Assembly: GCF_905220565.1 (NCBI RefSeq)
Contig: NC_059421.1
Span: forward strand, 3,801,501-3,865,500
DNA length: 64,000 bases
Direction of reading: 5' to 3'
Source: Melitaea cinxia
Lineage: Eukaryota > Arthropoda > Insecta > Lepidoptera > Nymphalidae
How positions within the stretch are numbered: the first letter of the stretch is position 1; each line of letters begins with the position of its first letter. The notes beneath the pieces are model-generated. The model made no database searches and was not told the DNA's origin. It saw only the letters and a program-made list of their open reading frames with translations. Position numbers and translations under genes: made by a program. Positions 47,901 to 56,410 of this stretch are shown one piece after another.

Positions 47901-48024
47901 GGTAATGACGCAGAAGGAGACCGCGGAGCGGGCCAGAGAGGAAGACGCCTCTGCTGGCCCACTCCGGCGCAGATGTACGGGGGCAAGGAGAAGGCGGTTT
48001 GCCCACCTCCTCCCTCCCTCGTAA
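44974..48024 (+). CDS. LINE ORF2: AP endonuclease and reverse transcriptase, fingers deletion
   Basis: 1,016 codons from ATG 44974 to TAA 48022-48024, followed at once by TAG. The N-terminal ~220 residues form an apurinic-type endonuclease: QANLNHC, the AAEPY glutamate near 40, LLGDLNAKARDWGN near 127 and SDHKYVRF near 205. The RT has YRPIVLLDDVGKLLERV near 470, SLDIANAFNSLPH near 540, GVPQGSVLGPLLWN near 596 and catalytic YADD near 630. A C-x2-C-x8-H-x4-C motif lies near 916, typical of the R1 clade. The expected lysine-rich APGPDG-type fingers motif is absent: near residue 417 VEELDEGS passes straight to IALQEMGDRL. I infer an in-frame deletion of about 35-40 residues, so an active RT is unlikely. 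Long antisense frames over this GC-rich region are shadows. Confidence 0.88.
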   Translation: MDQIRHHNFLQANLNHCAQAQDLLMQTLAQWRIDVAVAAEPYFVPSSHPCWAADLNGTVAIVSRSNDGSLPFSVEERGPGYVVAKWGEYAVMGAYFSPNKTVAELEVFLDLLVAAVGRQAPRQVVLLGDLNAKARDWGNPFTDSRGEVVREWAVTAGLTLLNTGSAHTCVRHNGGSVVDVSFASPSIAARVQTWRVLSEVETLSDHKYVRFEVSTSHSRGAPRHAVLQFPRWAVTRLDVELAKEAAIVQLWSATPMHLEVDIAADHFRDAVTAVCDAAMPRCRHRPERRGVYWWSSEIAELRAACTAARRPYGHCRRRRHGRTDEQMPAVELEVERQLAIVKAKSQAFNEALASLDRDPWGRPYKAARKNFRHQTPPVAESLDPVVLNRVLGGLFPARDPNHIPPLMDVSPLVEELDEGSIALQEMGDRLQELFSACLASGRFPKPWKKGRLCLLRKEGRPVDSPSAYRPIVLLDDVGKLLERVVASRVVRHLEGTEPGLSEAQYGFRAGRSTLDALLWLKRWTQAAVRDGKKALAVSLDIANAFNSLPHATILEALRYHRVPLYLRTLLGDYLQGREVLLLGRDGLRRRRVSCGVPQGSVLGPLLWNIGYDWVLRGTLPASVRVSCYADDTLVVAKGRDLAEVMRLATAGATLVVGRIRALGLEVALTKTEALLFHGPRGGPRPGTRVTVDGVSVRVRTQLRYLGLTLDGRWAFGAHFAELAPRVVKAAASLGRLLPNVGGPSAHCRRLYSEVIRSMAMYGAPIWADALGRANKIQLRRPQRVIATRAIRGYRTVSWTAACVLAGDPPWELQAEILAETYHFVAARRSRGESPTWEELARMQRLAQDTLLRRWTEDLASPVPGQWTVDAVKPVLRKWVRRRFGPLTFRLVQVLSGHGSFGKYLHQIARREATPACHECGALEDTALHTLEACDTWEPQRRTLSAVLGRDLSLPSVVKAMLDSERSWQAVVSFCEEVMTQKETAERAREEDASAGPLRRRCTGARRRRFAHLLPPS

Positions 48025-48334
48025 TAGTGGGGTCGTCGGCCGATAGTCGGGGGACTTCGGCCGGCCGGACGACACGACCCCATACGTCTGAGGGGTGGCC
48101 TTGTTGTGAGCGAGGCCACCCCCCCATCATGCCGAGGCCCGAAAGCTTTGTCCGGGCCGACCGGTGAGGCGAGGTGGCGAATGCTAGCGCGACCCCTCTC
48201 GCCCCACCCAGGCGGATGACTGCTAACACGTGGTGGTTTTTAGTCAGTAGGAGTCTGACATAACCCTCTGGCGCCCCCGCGCTGGAGGGTATCCATGATG
48301 GATTTTCCCAACGTAAAAAAAAAAAAAAAAAAAA
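48025..48334 (+). other. 3' UTR and poly(A) of the R1-clade LINE
   Basis: GC-rich UTR ending CCAACGT, then 20 A. The exact target duplication follows at once. The lack of any internal A-run interruption supports a recent insertion. Confidence 0.85.
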
Positions 48335-48404
48335 GGTACTACTACCCCAGTCGGGCTGTTCAATATTTTAAGCAGAGAAATTTCTTGCTGTGCCTTGCCT
48401 CAGA
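48335..48404 (+). repeat. SINE-like family C copy, right part
   Basis: GGTACTACTACCCCAGTCGG to about TGCCTTGCCTCAG continues the repeat interrupted at 43052. The first 14 bases are the right target-site copy. Confidence 0.85.
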
Positions 48405-48478
48405 CGAAACGAAATGAACGGTATTTCGATATAAAATATAATTTATATGAATGTAGTTTATATTCAATAAATATTCTA

Positions 48479-48709
48479 TGTACGAACCAAGTCGTACATT
48501 TGCGAATCAGCGATTTTATTAAATAAATTGGTTGTCAATATAATAATTATTCAGTACGTTTTCGATCCATCAAGGCGATCGCGCGTGCTCGCACACCGGG
48601 TCATTTGATCATCATCAAGGATCAATAAATAAATTAATTAATTAATTGTGATTCGGGTTTATTTCATATTAACAAGAAAAAGTGTGTAGAGTCAAACAAG
48701 GACGCTACA
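48479..48709 (+). repeat. Left LTR
   Basis: Starts TGTACGAACCAAG and ends GACGCTACA. It contains two AATAAA-type polyadenylation signals. It differs from the right LTR at a single base within the (AATT)n-like run near 48630. Confidence 0.96.
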
Positions 48710-48711
48710 TC

Positions 48712-48747
48712 CTTTTATGGTCCTTCGAGCTTTTATGGTCCTTCGAG
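48712..48747 (+). promoter_or_regulatory. Candidate primer-binding site, duplicated 18-bp unit
   Basis: CTTTTATGGTCCTTCGAG occurs twice in exact tandem (48712-48729, 48730-48747), starting two bases after the LTR. Each unit contains TGGTCCTTCGAG, which begins with TGG as a tRNA 3'-CCA complement should. The tRNA was not identified. Two equivalent primer sites in a row would be unusual. Confidence 0.5.
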
Positions 48748-48838
48748 AAAAAACTGACATTTCGTGAAGTGAACTGTGGACATTAGATTAAAGACTATTT
48801 TTTATCGAAGAATTTTTAGCATATCAATTTAAGTAAAC

Positions 48839-51478
48839 ATGGAAGATCTTCTATCAACACAGCAGCAGTTGGTTGGAGCTATTGAGCAGCTCTACAGCAA
48901 TTTCAAGAAAGACGGGCCGGAACGCAAGACCGGTGATTACATCAGGAGGAGACTTGAAACGCTAGATAAGTATTGGGAGGAATTTCAAAACAACCACCTT
49001 AAATTATGTGGCTATAGTGACAAGTCACATGACTATTTTGTGACCGAGCAATTCGACACAACTAGGGAGCGCTACGAGCATGTCAGGTCCGTCATCGTGA
49101 ATTATCAACCACGTGACGCCAAACCGGGCACTCCGCTGCTGCGGCCAGCGACTGCACTGGCTGGCGCTGGGCCGCCGCAGCCGCCCACGCGCGCCTCGTC
49201 GACGGCAGCAAGGACGGACAGCGCGCACGAGTCTGAAGCACATCAGGTAACTTTCAGGGCACAGGGCGTCAATAGCAGGACCGATGAGTTGCTAAGAAAG
49301 CAAGCGAGCAACTTCAGGGCGCTTCAGAGAAAGGTAGCTAGTATTAACTTAGATACGGAGTTAGATAAATGGGAGTTTGACGATTTATTAAAAACGTTAC
49401 AATCCCGGTGGTCGGCTGTAGATACTTTACATCTTGAAATAGATAGTGAACTAGAGGGGAAAAATCAGGAATACGATGCGGCTTTCTATCACTATGAAAG
49501 ATTGTACGAAGACATGAAAAGGGCTATTAATAGGAAAATGAGGTCTATGTGTCATAGGGAGAAATCAACTCCGCAGATGGAATTGCCTATTTTTAGCGGA
49601 AGCTTCCAGCAGTGGACATCGTTCAAGGATCTTTTCACTGAAACTATCCACACAAACGCATCTCTATCATACGCGCAAAAGATGCAGTTTTTAAAGGGTA
49701 AGCTCCGAGGAGAAGCCGAGCGTTTAGTTCAACATTTACAAATAAGCTCAGACAATTACGTTACCTGCTGGGAGATACTAAATAATAGATATAACAATAA
49801 AAAGCTTATTTTTACGTCACACATCAATACTTTGATGAATATTTCAGTGTCGCAACAACCGTCGTTCGGACATATCAAGAAAATCCACGATACGTCACTG
49901 GAGTCGCTAAATGCGATAAAAAACCTGGGTGTAGACATAAGTTCATGGGACCCTTTATTAGTACATATTTTAAGCCAAAAACTAGATTCCGATACTTACA
50001 ACGAATACATATCATCGTTAAAACAACCAAAGGAATTACCTATTTTAAAAGATTTTCTAAATTACCTAGAAACGAAATTTACGGCTCTTGAGACTTCACG
50101 GAAAAAGCAAGAAAACCCGACAGCGAAGTCTAGTTTCAAAAATACATATTATAATAATTCACCAACAGAAAATCGCTTAAATTACAAGAAACCCACCTAC
50201 TTTACACAATCAAAGGTTTCAAGTAACAGAGTTCAAAAACCTGCACATACGGCAAAATTACCGTGTCACTTTTGTTCAAATCGCGAACATGGCTTATATT
50301 ATTGCACAAAGTTTCTAGAGTTGCCTAATCATATGAAACGAAAATTTATTATAGACAAAAATTTATGCAAAAATTGTCTTTATGATCACGAAGGCAAAAA
50401 TTGTTATTCTGAATCGCGTTGTCGAGAATGCGATGGTAATCATAATACAATTTTGCATGACGTATTTTGCAATAAACTATATACGTCGAAAAATACAGAG
50501 TCGAAGATTTCGAAATCGGACGTGGGTAATACACATGTTTCGGTAAATTGCAAAGACCCTGAAATCCTGTTGGCAACAGCCATGGTACAGGTTCAAGCTC
50601 GGGACGGTACATACCATAACATTCGAGCCTTACTAGATCAGGGGTCTGAGACTACTCTCATATCAGAGAGAATAGCTCACATTTTAGGTTTACCACGCAA
50701 ACATTGCAAGGGAACTATAATTGGAATAGGTGAAAAGGAGAGCAATTGTAAGGGGATTATTAAAATCAAGTGTAGGTCTAATCAAGAAGACTTTTCTTTC
50801 GAAACAGATGCGTATATCATGAGAACTTTAATAAAGAATCTGCCCTCCTACAGCTTTCCTAAACCAGAGTGGCCTGCATTAGAAAATTTGCCTTTAGCGG
50901 ATCCTTACTTCAATATGAGAAGACCGGTAGACCTTTTACTTGGAGTAGATGTTTTTAGTAACTTACTATTAGACGGAATTTATAAGGCGGGGCCCACTCT
51001 ACCGATGGCTCAAAAAACGCGTTTAGGTTGGATTTTGAGTGGCTGCGTAAAAAAGAGTTTTAAATGTAACATAATTGTACATAACATCGACGATATCTGT
51101 CAATTTTGGCAATCAGAAAATATCTCAGAGCCATCTACTATATCACTTGCTGACCAGCAGGTCATTGATTTTTATAATACAACTACTATACGTCAGTCGG
51201 ATGGCAAGTATCAAGTGCGCCTCCCCCTTAAAAATGAAATAGAAAATAAATTAGGCCAGTCAAAATCAAAGGCCATGGCACAGTTTAAACAGTTAGAAAG
51301 AAAGTTTGTTAAAAATATTAATATAGCACGAGAGTATAAATTATTTATAAACGAATACAAGCAATTAGGTCACATGATACACTCAAATAATTCCGATTCA
51401 TCCGGTTTTTACCTACCGCACCATTGTGTTATTCGAGATGAATCAACCACAACTAAGTTACGGGTGGTTAAGCATTAA
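48839..51478 (+). CDS. gag-pro: BEL/Pao gag-protease polyprotein, truncated in RT
   Basis: 879 codons from ATG 48839 (preceded by GTAAAC) to TAA 51476-51478. Residues ~1-95 are a Gag N-terminus, then a GC-rich Ala/Pro/Thr-rich linker (~96-135). A DUF1759-type capsid region at ~240-395 (PQMELPIFSGSFQQWTSF) follows. Zinc-binding motifs come next: C-x2-C-x4-H-x4-C at ~476-489, then CKNCLYDHEGKNC and CRECDGNHNTILH. A DUF1758-type aspartic protease has DQGS near 599 in place of the usual D-T/S-G, followed later by RRPVDLLLGVDVF. From ~790 the start of the RT is seen (RLPLKNEIE). The frame ends inside the RT at a 15-bp palindrome; pol continues in another frame. In intact family members gag and pol are usually one frame. 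The defect is described, not repaired. Confidence 0.92.
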   Translation: MEDLLSTQQQLVGAIEQLYSNFKKDGPERKTGDYIRRRLETLDKYWEEFQNNHLKLCGYSDKSHDYFVTEQFDTTRERYEHVRSVIVNYQPRDAKPGTPLLRPATALAGAGPPQPPTRASSTAARTDSAHESEAHQVTFRAQGVNSRTDELLRKQASNFRALQRKVASINLDTELDKWEFDDLLKTLQSRWSAVDTLHLEIDSELEGKNQEYDAAFYHYERLYEDMKRAINRKMRSMCHREKSTPQMELPIFSGSFQQWTSFKDLFTETIHTNASLSYAQKMQFLKGKLRGEAERLVQHLQISSDNYVTCWEILNNRYNNKKLIFTSHINTLMNISVSQQPSFGHIKKIHDTSLESLNAIKNLGVDISSWDPLLVHILSQKLDSDTYNEYISSLKQPKELPILKDFLNYLETKFTALETSRKKQENPTAKSSFKNTYYNNSPTENRLNYKKPTYFTQSKVSSNRVQKPAHTAKLPCHFCSNREHGLYYCTKFLELPNHMKRKFIIDKNLCKNCLYDHEGKNCYSESRCRECDGNHNTILHDVFCNKLYTSKNTESKISKSDVGNTHVSVNCKDPEILLATAMVQVQARDGTYHNIRALLDQGSETTLISERIAHILGLPRKHCKGTIIGIGEKESNCKGIIKIKCRSNQEDFSFETDAYIMRTLIKNLPSYSFPKPEWPALENLPLADPYFNMRRPVDLLLGVDVFSNLLLDGIYKAGPTLPMAQKTRLGWILSGCVKKSFKCNIIVHNIDDICQFWQSENISEPSTISLADQQVIDFYNTTTIRQSDGKYQVRLPLKNEIENKLGQSKSKAMAQFKQLERKFVKNINIAREYKLFINEYKQLGHMIHSNNSDSSGFYLPHHCVIRDESTTTKLRVVKH

Positions 51479-51484
51479 ATGCTT
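51470..51484. other. 15-bp palindrome at the pol frame break
   Basis: AAGCATT-A-AATGCTT is a perfect inverted repeat with a 1-nt centre. It lies exactly where the frame switches from +2 to +1 and supplies the stop codon. It is consistent with a small templated-insertion scar. Confidence 0.85.
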
Positions 51485-53424
51485 CCGCGCCTTCCACTTC
51501 CGGTTTGAGCTTAAATGACTTGATGGAAAGAGGTCCTAATTTACAACAAGATCTACAGAGTCTTCTTATCAAGTGGAGACAATTTAGATATGGGTTTACT
51601 GCGGATATTGAAAAAATGTTTAGAATGGTTTGGTTACATCCAGATGACCAAAACTATCAAAAGATTATTTGGAGAGAATCGCCGTTAGATAAAATGAATA
51701 TTTTTCAATTAAAGACAGTGACATACGGCACCAAGGCTGCGCCGTTTCTGGCGATGATGACACTTCGACGTTTAGCTCAAGATGAGAGACAGAATTATCA
51801 AGAAAGTTCCGCGCTGAAAGTTATTGAATCATCATTTTACATGGACGATTTAGTCTACGGATGTCATTCTATCGAATCAGCAAAGCGTTTAATAAACGAC
51901 ATTATTTCGATTTTAAAGTCAGGGGGGTTTAATTTACGAAAATGGAAGGCCAATAATCAAGATATACTCCCAAATAACTATAATAATACAGAACAAATCA
52001 ATTATGACTTTAAAAACACCGAGTCATCAAAAACGTTAGGACTTAGTTGGGACCCACAGCAAGATCAATTTACATTTACCTCAAAATTAGACTTCATGAC
52101 GAAAAACCCTACAAAACGTATTTTACTTTCAAATATATCAAAATTATTTGACCCACTGGGCTGGCTATCTCCAATTTCAACTAAAATAAAACTATTATTT
52201 CAACAAGTATGGCAATTGCAATTAAAATGGGATGAACCTTTACCGGAAAATATATTGAAAGAGTGGGAAAGTATGAAAATTGACTTAGAAAATATAAATA
52301 AATTTTATATACCTAGGTGGTTAGGAACAATAAAGAATAATGTCATCGAACTCCACGGATTCTCAGATGCGTCAACAAAATGTTACGCCTGCGTTGTTTA
52401 CTGCAAGGTAATGACACATGAACAGACATCGGTAACTATGATAGCAGGAAAATCAAGATTAGTTCCTGTAAATAATAAACTTACCTTACCGAAACTTGAG
52501 TTATGTGGTGCCTTATTACTCATAAAGTTACTGTCAAAAATAAAAAGTTGCCTTGAGACATACCAAATTAATTACTACTGCTGGGTTGATTCTATGGTAG
52601 TTTTAGGATGGATTAACGGTGTACCTGAGCGCTGGAAACCATTTGTGGCAAATAGAGTAAAGCAGATTATCGAAGTGGTACCGCCCAACAGCTGGAATTA
52701 CGTTAAGTCGGAGGAGAACCCCGCAGACTGTGCTAGCCGTGGTTTAACAGCGTTACAATTAAGAGATCATAAATTATGGTGGAACGGGCCGACTTGGTTA
52801 AAAACGCATAAAACTAAAGATCAATTTAATACTAAAATAACATTTTTTACATGTCAAGAAGCCAAAAGAACTAAAAAGATCGTAGCAACAGTAATTCATA
52901 ATCAATATGAAAATATCATAACATCATTACTTTTTAAATTTAGCTCGTTAAGCAAGATTGCGAGAATATTAGCCTGGGTCTATAGATTTATTAATAATAA
53001 ACGTGAAACCAAGAAATACTTAACGTTAAGTGAAATAAAGCAAGCCAATATAAAAATCATTCAACAGTGTCAGCAAGAATATTTTATTCAAGAATTACGT
53101 GACATACAGAAAGGAAATAATGTATCATCAAAAAGCAAGATTTGTATGCTCCACCCTATACTTGATGAAGATAAAATTTTAAGAGTGGGGGGACGTCTAA
53201 AACACGCAAATATTAACCTAGATATGAAACACCCCATTATCATACCCAAAAATAGTCGTTTATCAGAATTAATTATCGACCAGTGTCATGAACTCACTTA
53301 TCACGGTGGCGCCAAGCTTACTTCCGTGTTTATTCGACAAAAGTATTGGTTGGTAGGAGGACTCAAAGCCACGAAAAAGCGTATTTTTCAATGTGTAAAG
53401 TGCAGAAAGCACACTCCGAGTTAG
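51482..53424 (+). pseudogene. pol: BEL/Pao pol: reverse transcriptase, RNase H, integrase N-terminus
   Basis: An open frame in phase +1, entered through the frame break, with no ATG of its own near the front; TTG 51505 is only a nominal start. The RT palm has the catalytic aspartate in ADIEKMF (~residue 33 from 51505) and FYMDDLVYG near 111. RNase H-like blocks follow: LHGFSDASTKCYACVVY near 282, LPKLELCGALL and the YYCWVDSMVVLGWI aspartate region. The integrase zinc region lies near 594-636 (CHELTYHGG ... CVKCRKH), an HHCC pattern. A TAG stop at 53422-53424 ends it just before the catalytic core would start. The D-D-E core is absent from the window. The frame continues in phase after the stop into the envelope frame. 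Without the core the product could not integrate DNA. Confidence 0.9.
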
Positions 53425-53436
53425 CACTATCAAATT

Positions 53437-55470
53437 ATGGGCGATTTACCTACAGCAAGGATGAAGGAACAAAAATCAAATGTAAAACAAGATGACGTTA
53501 AGCAAGTATATCAAGTTACCAAAACAAACAAGAAGAATACCTATAGCTTTTCGAAATTGGTGCTTACAATTTTATTTCTTATAATGACATTTATATCAAG
53601 ATCGGAAGGCTCGTTTAATATTACGCCGCTTAGAAATAATCAAAGTTTGTACTTCGACAAGATAACAAAAATGTCTCTAATCAAAGACGAGTGGCGCCTA
53701 GTCGTCTACTACGACATGAATCCTTACTGGGAGGGGTCATTAACATTAAGCAAGTACTTAGATTATTTACAAAACATTTGCAATAGTGAACAAAAGCATT
53801 CACAATGTGCAGCGATCATGTTACAATTACATCACGGTTATGAACAATTAAATCATTATAATAATGTTATGATGAATAAGCATACTGTGCGCACGCGACG
53901 AGGAATAATAAACGGAGTAGGTAATTTAGCAAACTCTTTATTCGGAATTTTGGATAGTAATTTCGCTGAAAAATATGAGCAAGACATTCAACTCATCAAG
54001 CACAATCAAGAGCATCTCGCCGCACTCTGGAAGAACCAGACCTCAATTGTTGAAGCCGAGTTAAATGTATTGAAACGCACGGAGAACGTTATGAACAAGC
54101 AACACAAGCTCATCAACCAACGATTAAATCAAGTAGAACAACAATTATACGCCGTCAAAAAGGAAAGCTTTACAAATAACGACTTTATTCTCTCCGCAAT
54201 AATAGCCAACAACATATTATCTCATCTCAAGGACATACAGAATATCCTACTAGCCACTATGACTAACATTTATAACGGCCAGCTCAGCTTACACCTCCTG
54301 ACACCTGATCAACTACGCCAAGAACTAAACACTATTTCAACTAAAATATCGAAAGACTTATCATTACCTTTTGAGAACATAAGTTTACCTAATATTTATC
54401 ATTTATTAAAGGTAAAAGCTAGAATGTCAACAAACTACCTATTATTTGAAACTAAAATACCTCTAGTTCACCGAGATACCTACGAAATTCATAAAATCAT
54501 CGCCGTACCACGTTTACTAAATAATAATATTATGATTTATATAAAACCCGTATCTAGTTTCCTAGCTATTAATTTACAGAAAGAGGCTCTGTTGTCTATA
54601 ACTGAAAGTGAGTTAAAATCGTGTCTGCAAGAAGAGTCAGGCACTCTTTTATGTAAGAGCGGGTCTCCGGTGTACACCCTGAAGGACGATGAAAGTCTTT
54701 GTGAAAAGGATGCAGCCATCGGAAGATGCAGAATTTATGAGGAACCGTGCCAATCACAGTGGCATGAATTAAATCAAGTGAATACTTACTTTTATTTTTA
54801 TTGTAAACAACAGAACGTAAAAATACAATGCGACGATCAAGTTTCATCGTTACCGTTATTGTATTCTGGCTTATTGACAATAAATGACGGATGTATACTG
54901 AAGTTCAAGGACTTCACTGTGTATACTCATAAACAAGAAATGAGTACTTTGCACTTCAAAGCCGATATTATTGCTCCAAAGCTATCTCCGATAAACTACT
55001 TTTTTAATATATCGGTTCCGACCCTCGGCGCTACTAACGCAAGCGACAAAGACGACGTCAGCGAGCATTCGAAGCGGCTTATTCAGCTGCAGGAGCAGAT
55101 CGAAGAAATGAAGCAGACTCTTCCGTTGTATGACAGCGTTAGCAGCCACGACATTCATCATTATACGGTAACCTACATCATCGTTGCCGTGGCTACCGTC
55201 GGGATAGCTATTTGGGGATCGCGCAAGATCCTCCGCAGGCGGTCGGCGCGCACGGAGCGGCCGACGCTGGCCACCCCGCGGCCGGCGGCAGCTCGGCGGC
55301 GGCCGCCCTCCTCCACAACGGTTATTGACCAACAGTGTGTGTGTGGTGCGAGTAATAAGTGCGTTCCGTGCAAACATTCTAATGTAGATAAGAAAAACAA
55401 ATTTACGTCACCGACCTTCCGCTCGGTTTATGTAATCGGTGACGATAGTGTTAAATTTAATTCTATTTAG
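53437..55470 (+). CDS. env: Envelope, baculovirus F-type fusion protein family
   Basis: 677 codons, uninterrupted. Residues 1-8 (MGDLPTAR) look like the start of the integrase core, left by a deletion, so the native start is uncertain; Met9 at 53461 is one candidate. A hydrophobic segment at ~41-53 could be a signal sequence. A furin-type site RTRR near 152-155 is followed by a Gly-rich hydrophobic fusion-peptide-like stretch (GIINGVGNLANSLFG). Heptad-rich helices are seen at ~170-250, a Cys-rich region at ~395-480, a transmembrane segment at ~576-594 (YIIVAVATVGIAIWG) and an ~80-residue basic, Pro/Ala-rich tail. This order is that of the F (Ld130-like) proteins, which insect retroelements also carry. 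Family role: membrane fusion of enveloped particles. Whether this one is expressed or functional is unknown. Normally a spliced RNA would be expected; no splice sites were established. Confidence 0.87.
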   Translation: MGDLPTARMKEQKSNVKQDDVKQVYQVTKTNKKNTYSFSKLVLTILFLIMTFISRSEGSFNITPLRNNQSLYFDKITKMSLIKDEWRLVVYYDMNPYWEGSLTLSKYLDYLQNICNSEQKHSQCAAIMLQLHHGYEQLNHYNNVMMNKHTVRTRRGIINGVGNLANSLFGILDSNFAEKYEQDIQLIKHNQEHLAALWKNQTSIVEAELNVLKRTENVMNKQHKLINQRLNQVEQQLYAVKKESFTNNDFILSAIIANNILSHLKDIQNILLATMTNIYNGQLSLHLLTPDQLRQELNTISTKISKDLSLPFENISLPNIYHLLKVKARMSTNYLLFETKIPLVHRDTYEIHKIIAVPRLLNNNIMIYIKPVSSFLAINLQKEALLSITESELKSCLQEESGTLLCKSGSPVYTLKDDESLCEKDAAIGRCRIYEEPCQSQWHELNQVNTYFYFYCKQQNVKIQCDDQVSSLPLLYSGLLTINDGCILKFKDFTVYTHKQEMSTLHFKADIIAPKLSPINYFFNISVPTLGATNASDKDDVSEHSKRLIQLQEQIEEMKQTLPLYDSVSSHDIHHYTVTYIIVAVATVGIAIWGSRKILRRRSARTERPTLATPRPAAARRRPPSSTTVIDQQCVCGASNKCVPCKHSNVDKKNKFTSPTFRSVYVIGDDSVKFNSI

Positions 55471-55572
55471 ATAATTAGTTTTTTTTTTCTTACTAACAAG
55501 TGTAGTTTAAGAACAAATTGAAATCACCTTGTATCATCATCTCATCACTACTAACTTTTCGGTGTGGGAGCA
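55471..55572 (+). other. 3' untranslated part of LTR element with weak polypurine tract
   Basis: Between the env stop and the right LTR. The last bases before the LTR, GGTGTGGGAGCA, are purine-biased and are the best candidate polypurine tract. Confidence 0.5.
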
Positions 55573-55803
55573 TGTACGAACCAAGTCGTACATTTGCGAA
55601 TCAGCGATTTTATTAAATAAATTGGTTGTCAATATAATAATTATTCAGTACGTTTTCGATCCATCAAGGCGATCGCGCGTGCTCGCACACCGGGTCATTT
55701 GATCATCATCAAGGATCAATAAATTAATTAATTAATTAATTGTGATTCGGGTTTATTTCATATTAACAAGAAAAAGTGTGTAGAGTCAAACAAGGACGCT
55801 ACA
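55573..55803 (+). repeat. Right LTR
   Basis: 231 bp, identical to the left LTR except one base. Followed by TTCTA, the right target-site copy. Confidence 0.96.
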
Positions 55804-55808
55804 TTCTA

Positions 55809-56290
55809 CTTTTAGCATTTAGTTTAAAAAACAAAATTTTCACAACTATTAGTGTTTCTGTAACTATTGTTAGTAAACTAATAATAGCTAGTCGGAGTAG
55901 TTAATAACACTGTAATAATAAAATGAAAAATAAACTTTTCAATATGCTTTTAACTCTTTATTCGAAGCTGAGAGAAGTTTTCATTTAAGTGAATAAATCG
56001 TTGCTAAAGTGACGATTGAAATCTTTTGTTTATTAAACGTTTCATTTTGTAACGCGTTGAGAAGGAGACTTCACACATCAACGAACCTATTTTAACCTTT
56101 TAAAGATAAAAAATACACAACGTTAAATTGTTAAATTCTATCATAATTTAACTTTTTCTTATTTGTCTTAAGCGTTATTATTTGAAATCTATTATTTTAT
56201 TATAAAATTGATTATACAATTCAACTTAATTCGAACTAAAGTTTGCCCAAAACTAATGCTCAAAATATGGTATATTAGTGAATTATTTAA
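55809..56290. other. AT-rich spacer, nothing seen
   Basis: No recognised feature. Confidence 0.5.
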
Positions 56291-56410
56291 CAGCCGCTCT
56301 GGTGTAGTGATGCGTGCACCTTGAAGGTGCCTAAACACGGTGGTTTGTGTGTTCGATTCCAGCTCGGGACGAATATTTATATTTGTACAAATATTTGTTT
56401 CCGGTTTGTC
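56291..56410 (+). repeat. tRNA-derived SINE, third family
   Basis: AGCCGCTCTGGTGTAGTGATG is A-box-like, GTGTGTTCGATTCCAGCTC carries the B box, and ATATTTATATTTGTACAAAT follows as at 36756. An anticodon-stem-like dyad (GCACCTTGAAGGTGC) is present. The acceptor stem does not close, so it is not called as a tRNA gene. Confidence 0.68.

Larger units (their letters stand above)
43053..48334 (+). mobile_element. R1-clade non-LTR retrotransposon, defective
   Basis: A 5.28-kb GC-rich element in AT-rich surroundings. Order: 5' UTR of ~157 bp, ORF1 (gag-like, three CCHC knuckles, three frame breaks), one spacer base, ORF2 (AP endonuclease, reverse transcriptase, C-terminal CCHC), ~290-bp 3' UTR, and a 20-nt poly(A) at 48315-48334. 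Exact 14-bp target-site duplications GGTACTACTACCCC lie at 43039-43052 and 48335-48348. The exact duplication and clean poly(A) indicate a recent insertion. ORF1 breaks and a deletion in the RT indicate that it cannot move by itself. The R1-clade call rests on the endonuclease, RT and C-terminal motifs. Confidence 0.9.
48479..55803 (+). mobile_element. BEL/Pao LTR retrotransposon with envelope gene, integrase core deleted
   Basis: 7,325 bp bounded by 231-bp LTRs that differ at one base, in a TAAAT/TTAAT run. Each LTR has TG...CA ends, and the exact 5-bp target duplication TTCTA lies at 48474-48478 and 55804-55808. Internal order: leader, gag-protease, RT-RNase H, integrase N-terminus, envelope. 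The RT reading frame is broken near 51470-51484, a stop lies at 53422-53424, and the integrase core is missing. LTR identity of 230/231 indicates a recent insertion, so the defects were acquired lately or were already present in the mobilised RNA and complemented in trans. Confidence 0.95.

Noticed and set aside
47436..48229. Antisense frames of up to 251 codons over the 3' part of the LINE
   Set aside because: They lie opposite ORF2 in GC-rich, stop-poor sequence and show Arg/Pro/Ser-rich shadow composition with no domain.
54982..55400. Antisense frames of 75-131 codons over the envelope C-terminus
   Set aside because: Shadows of the GC-rich envelope tail.
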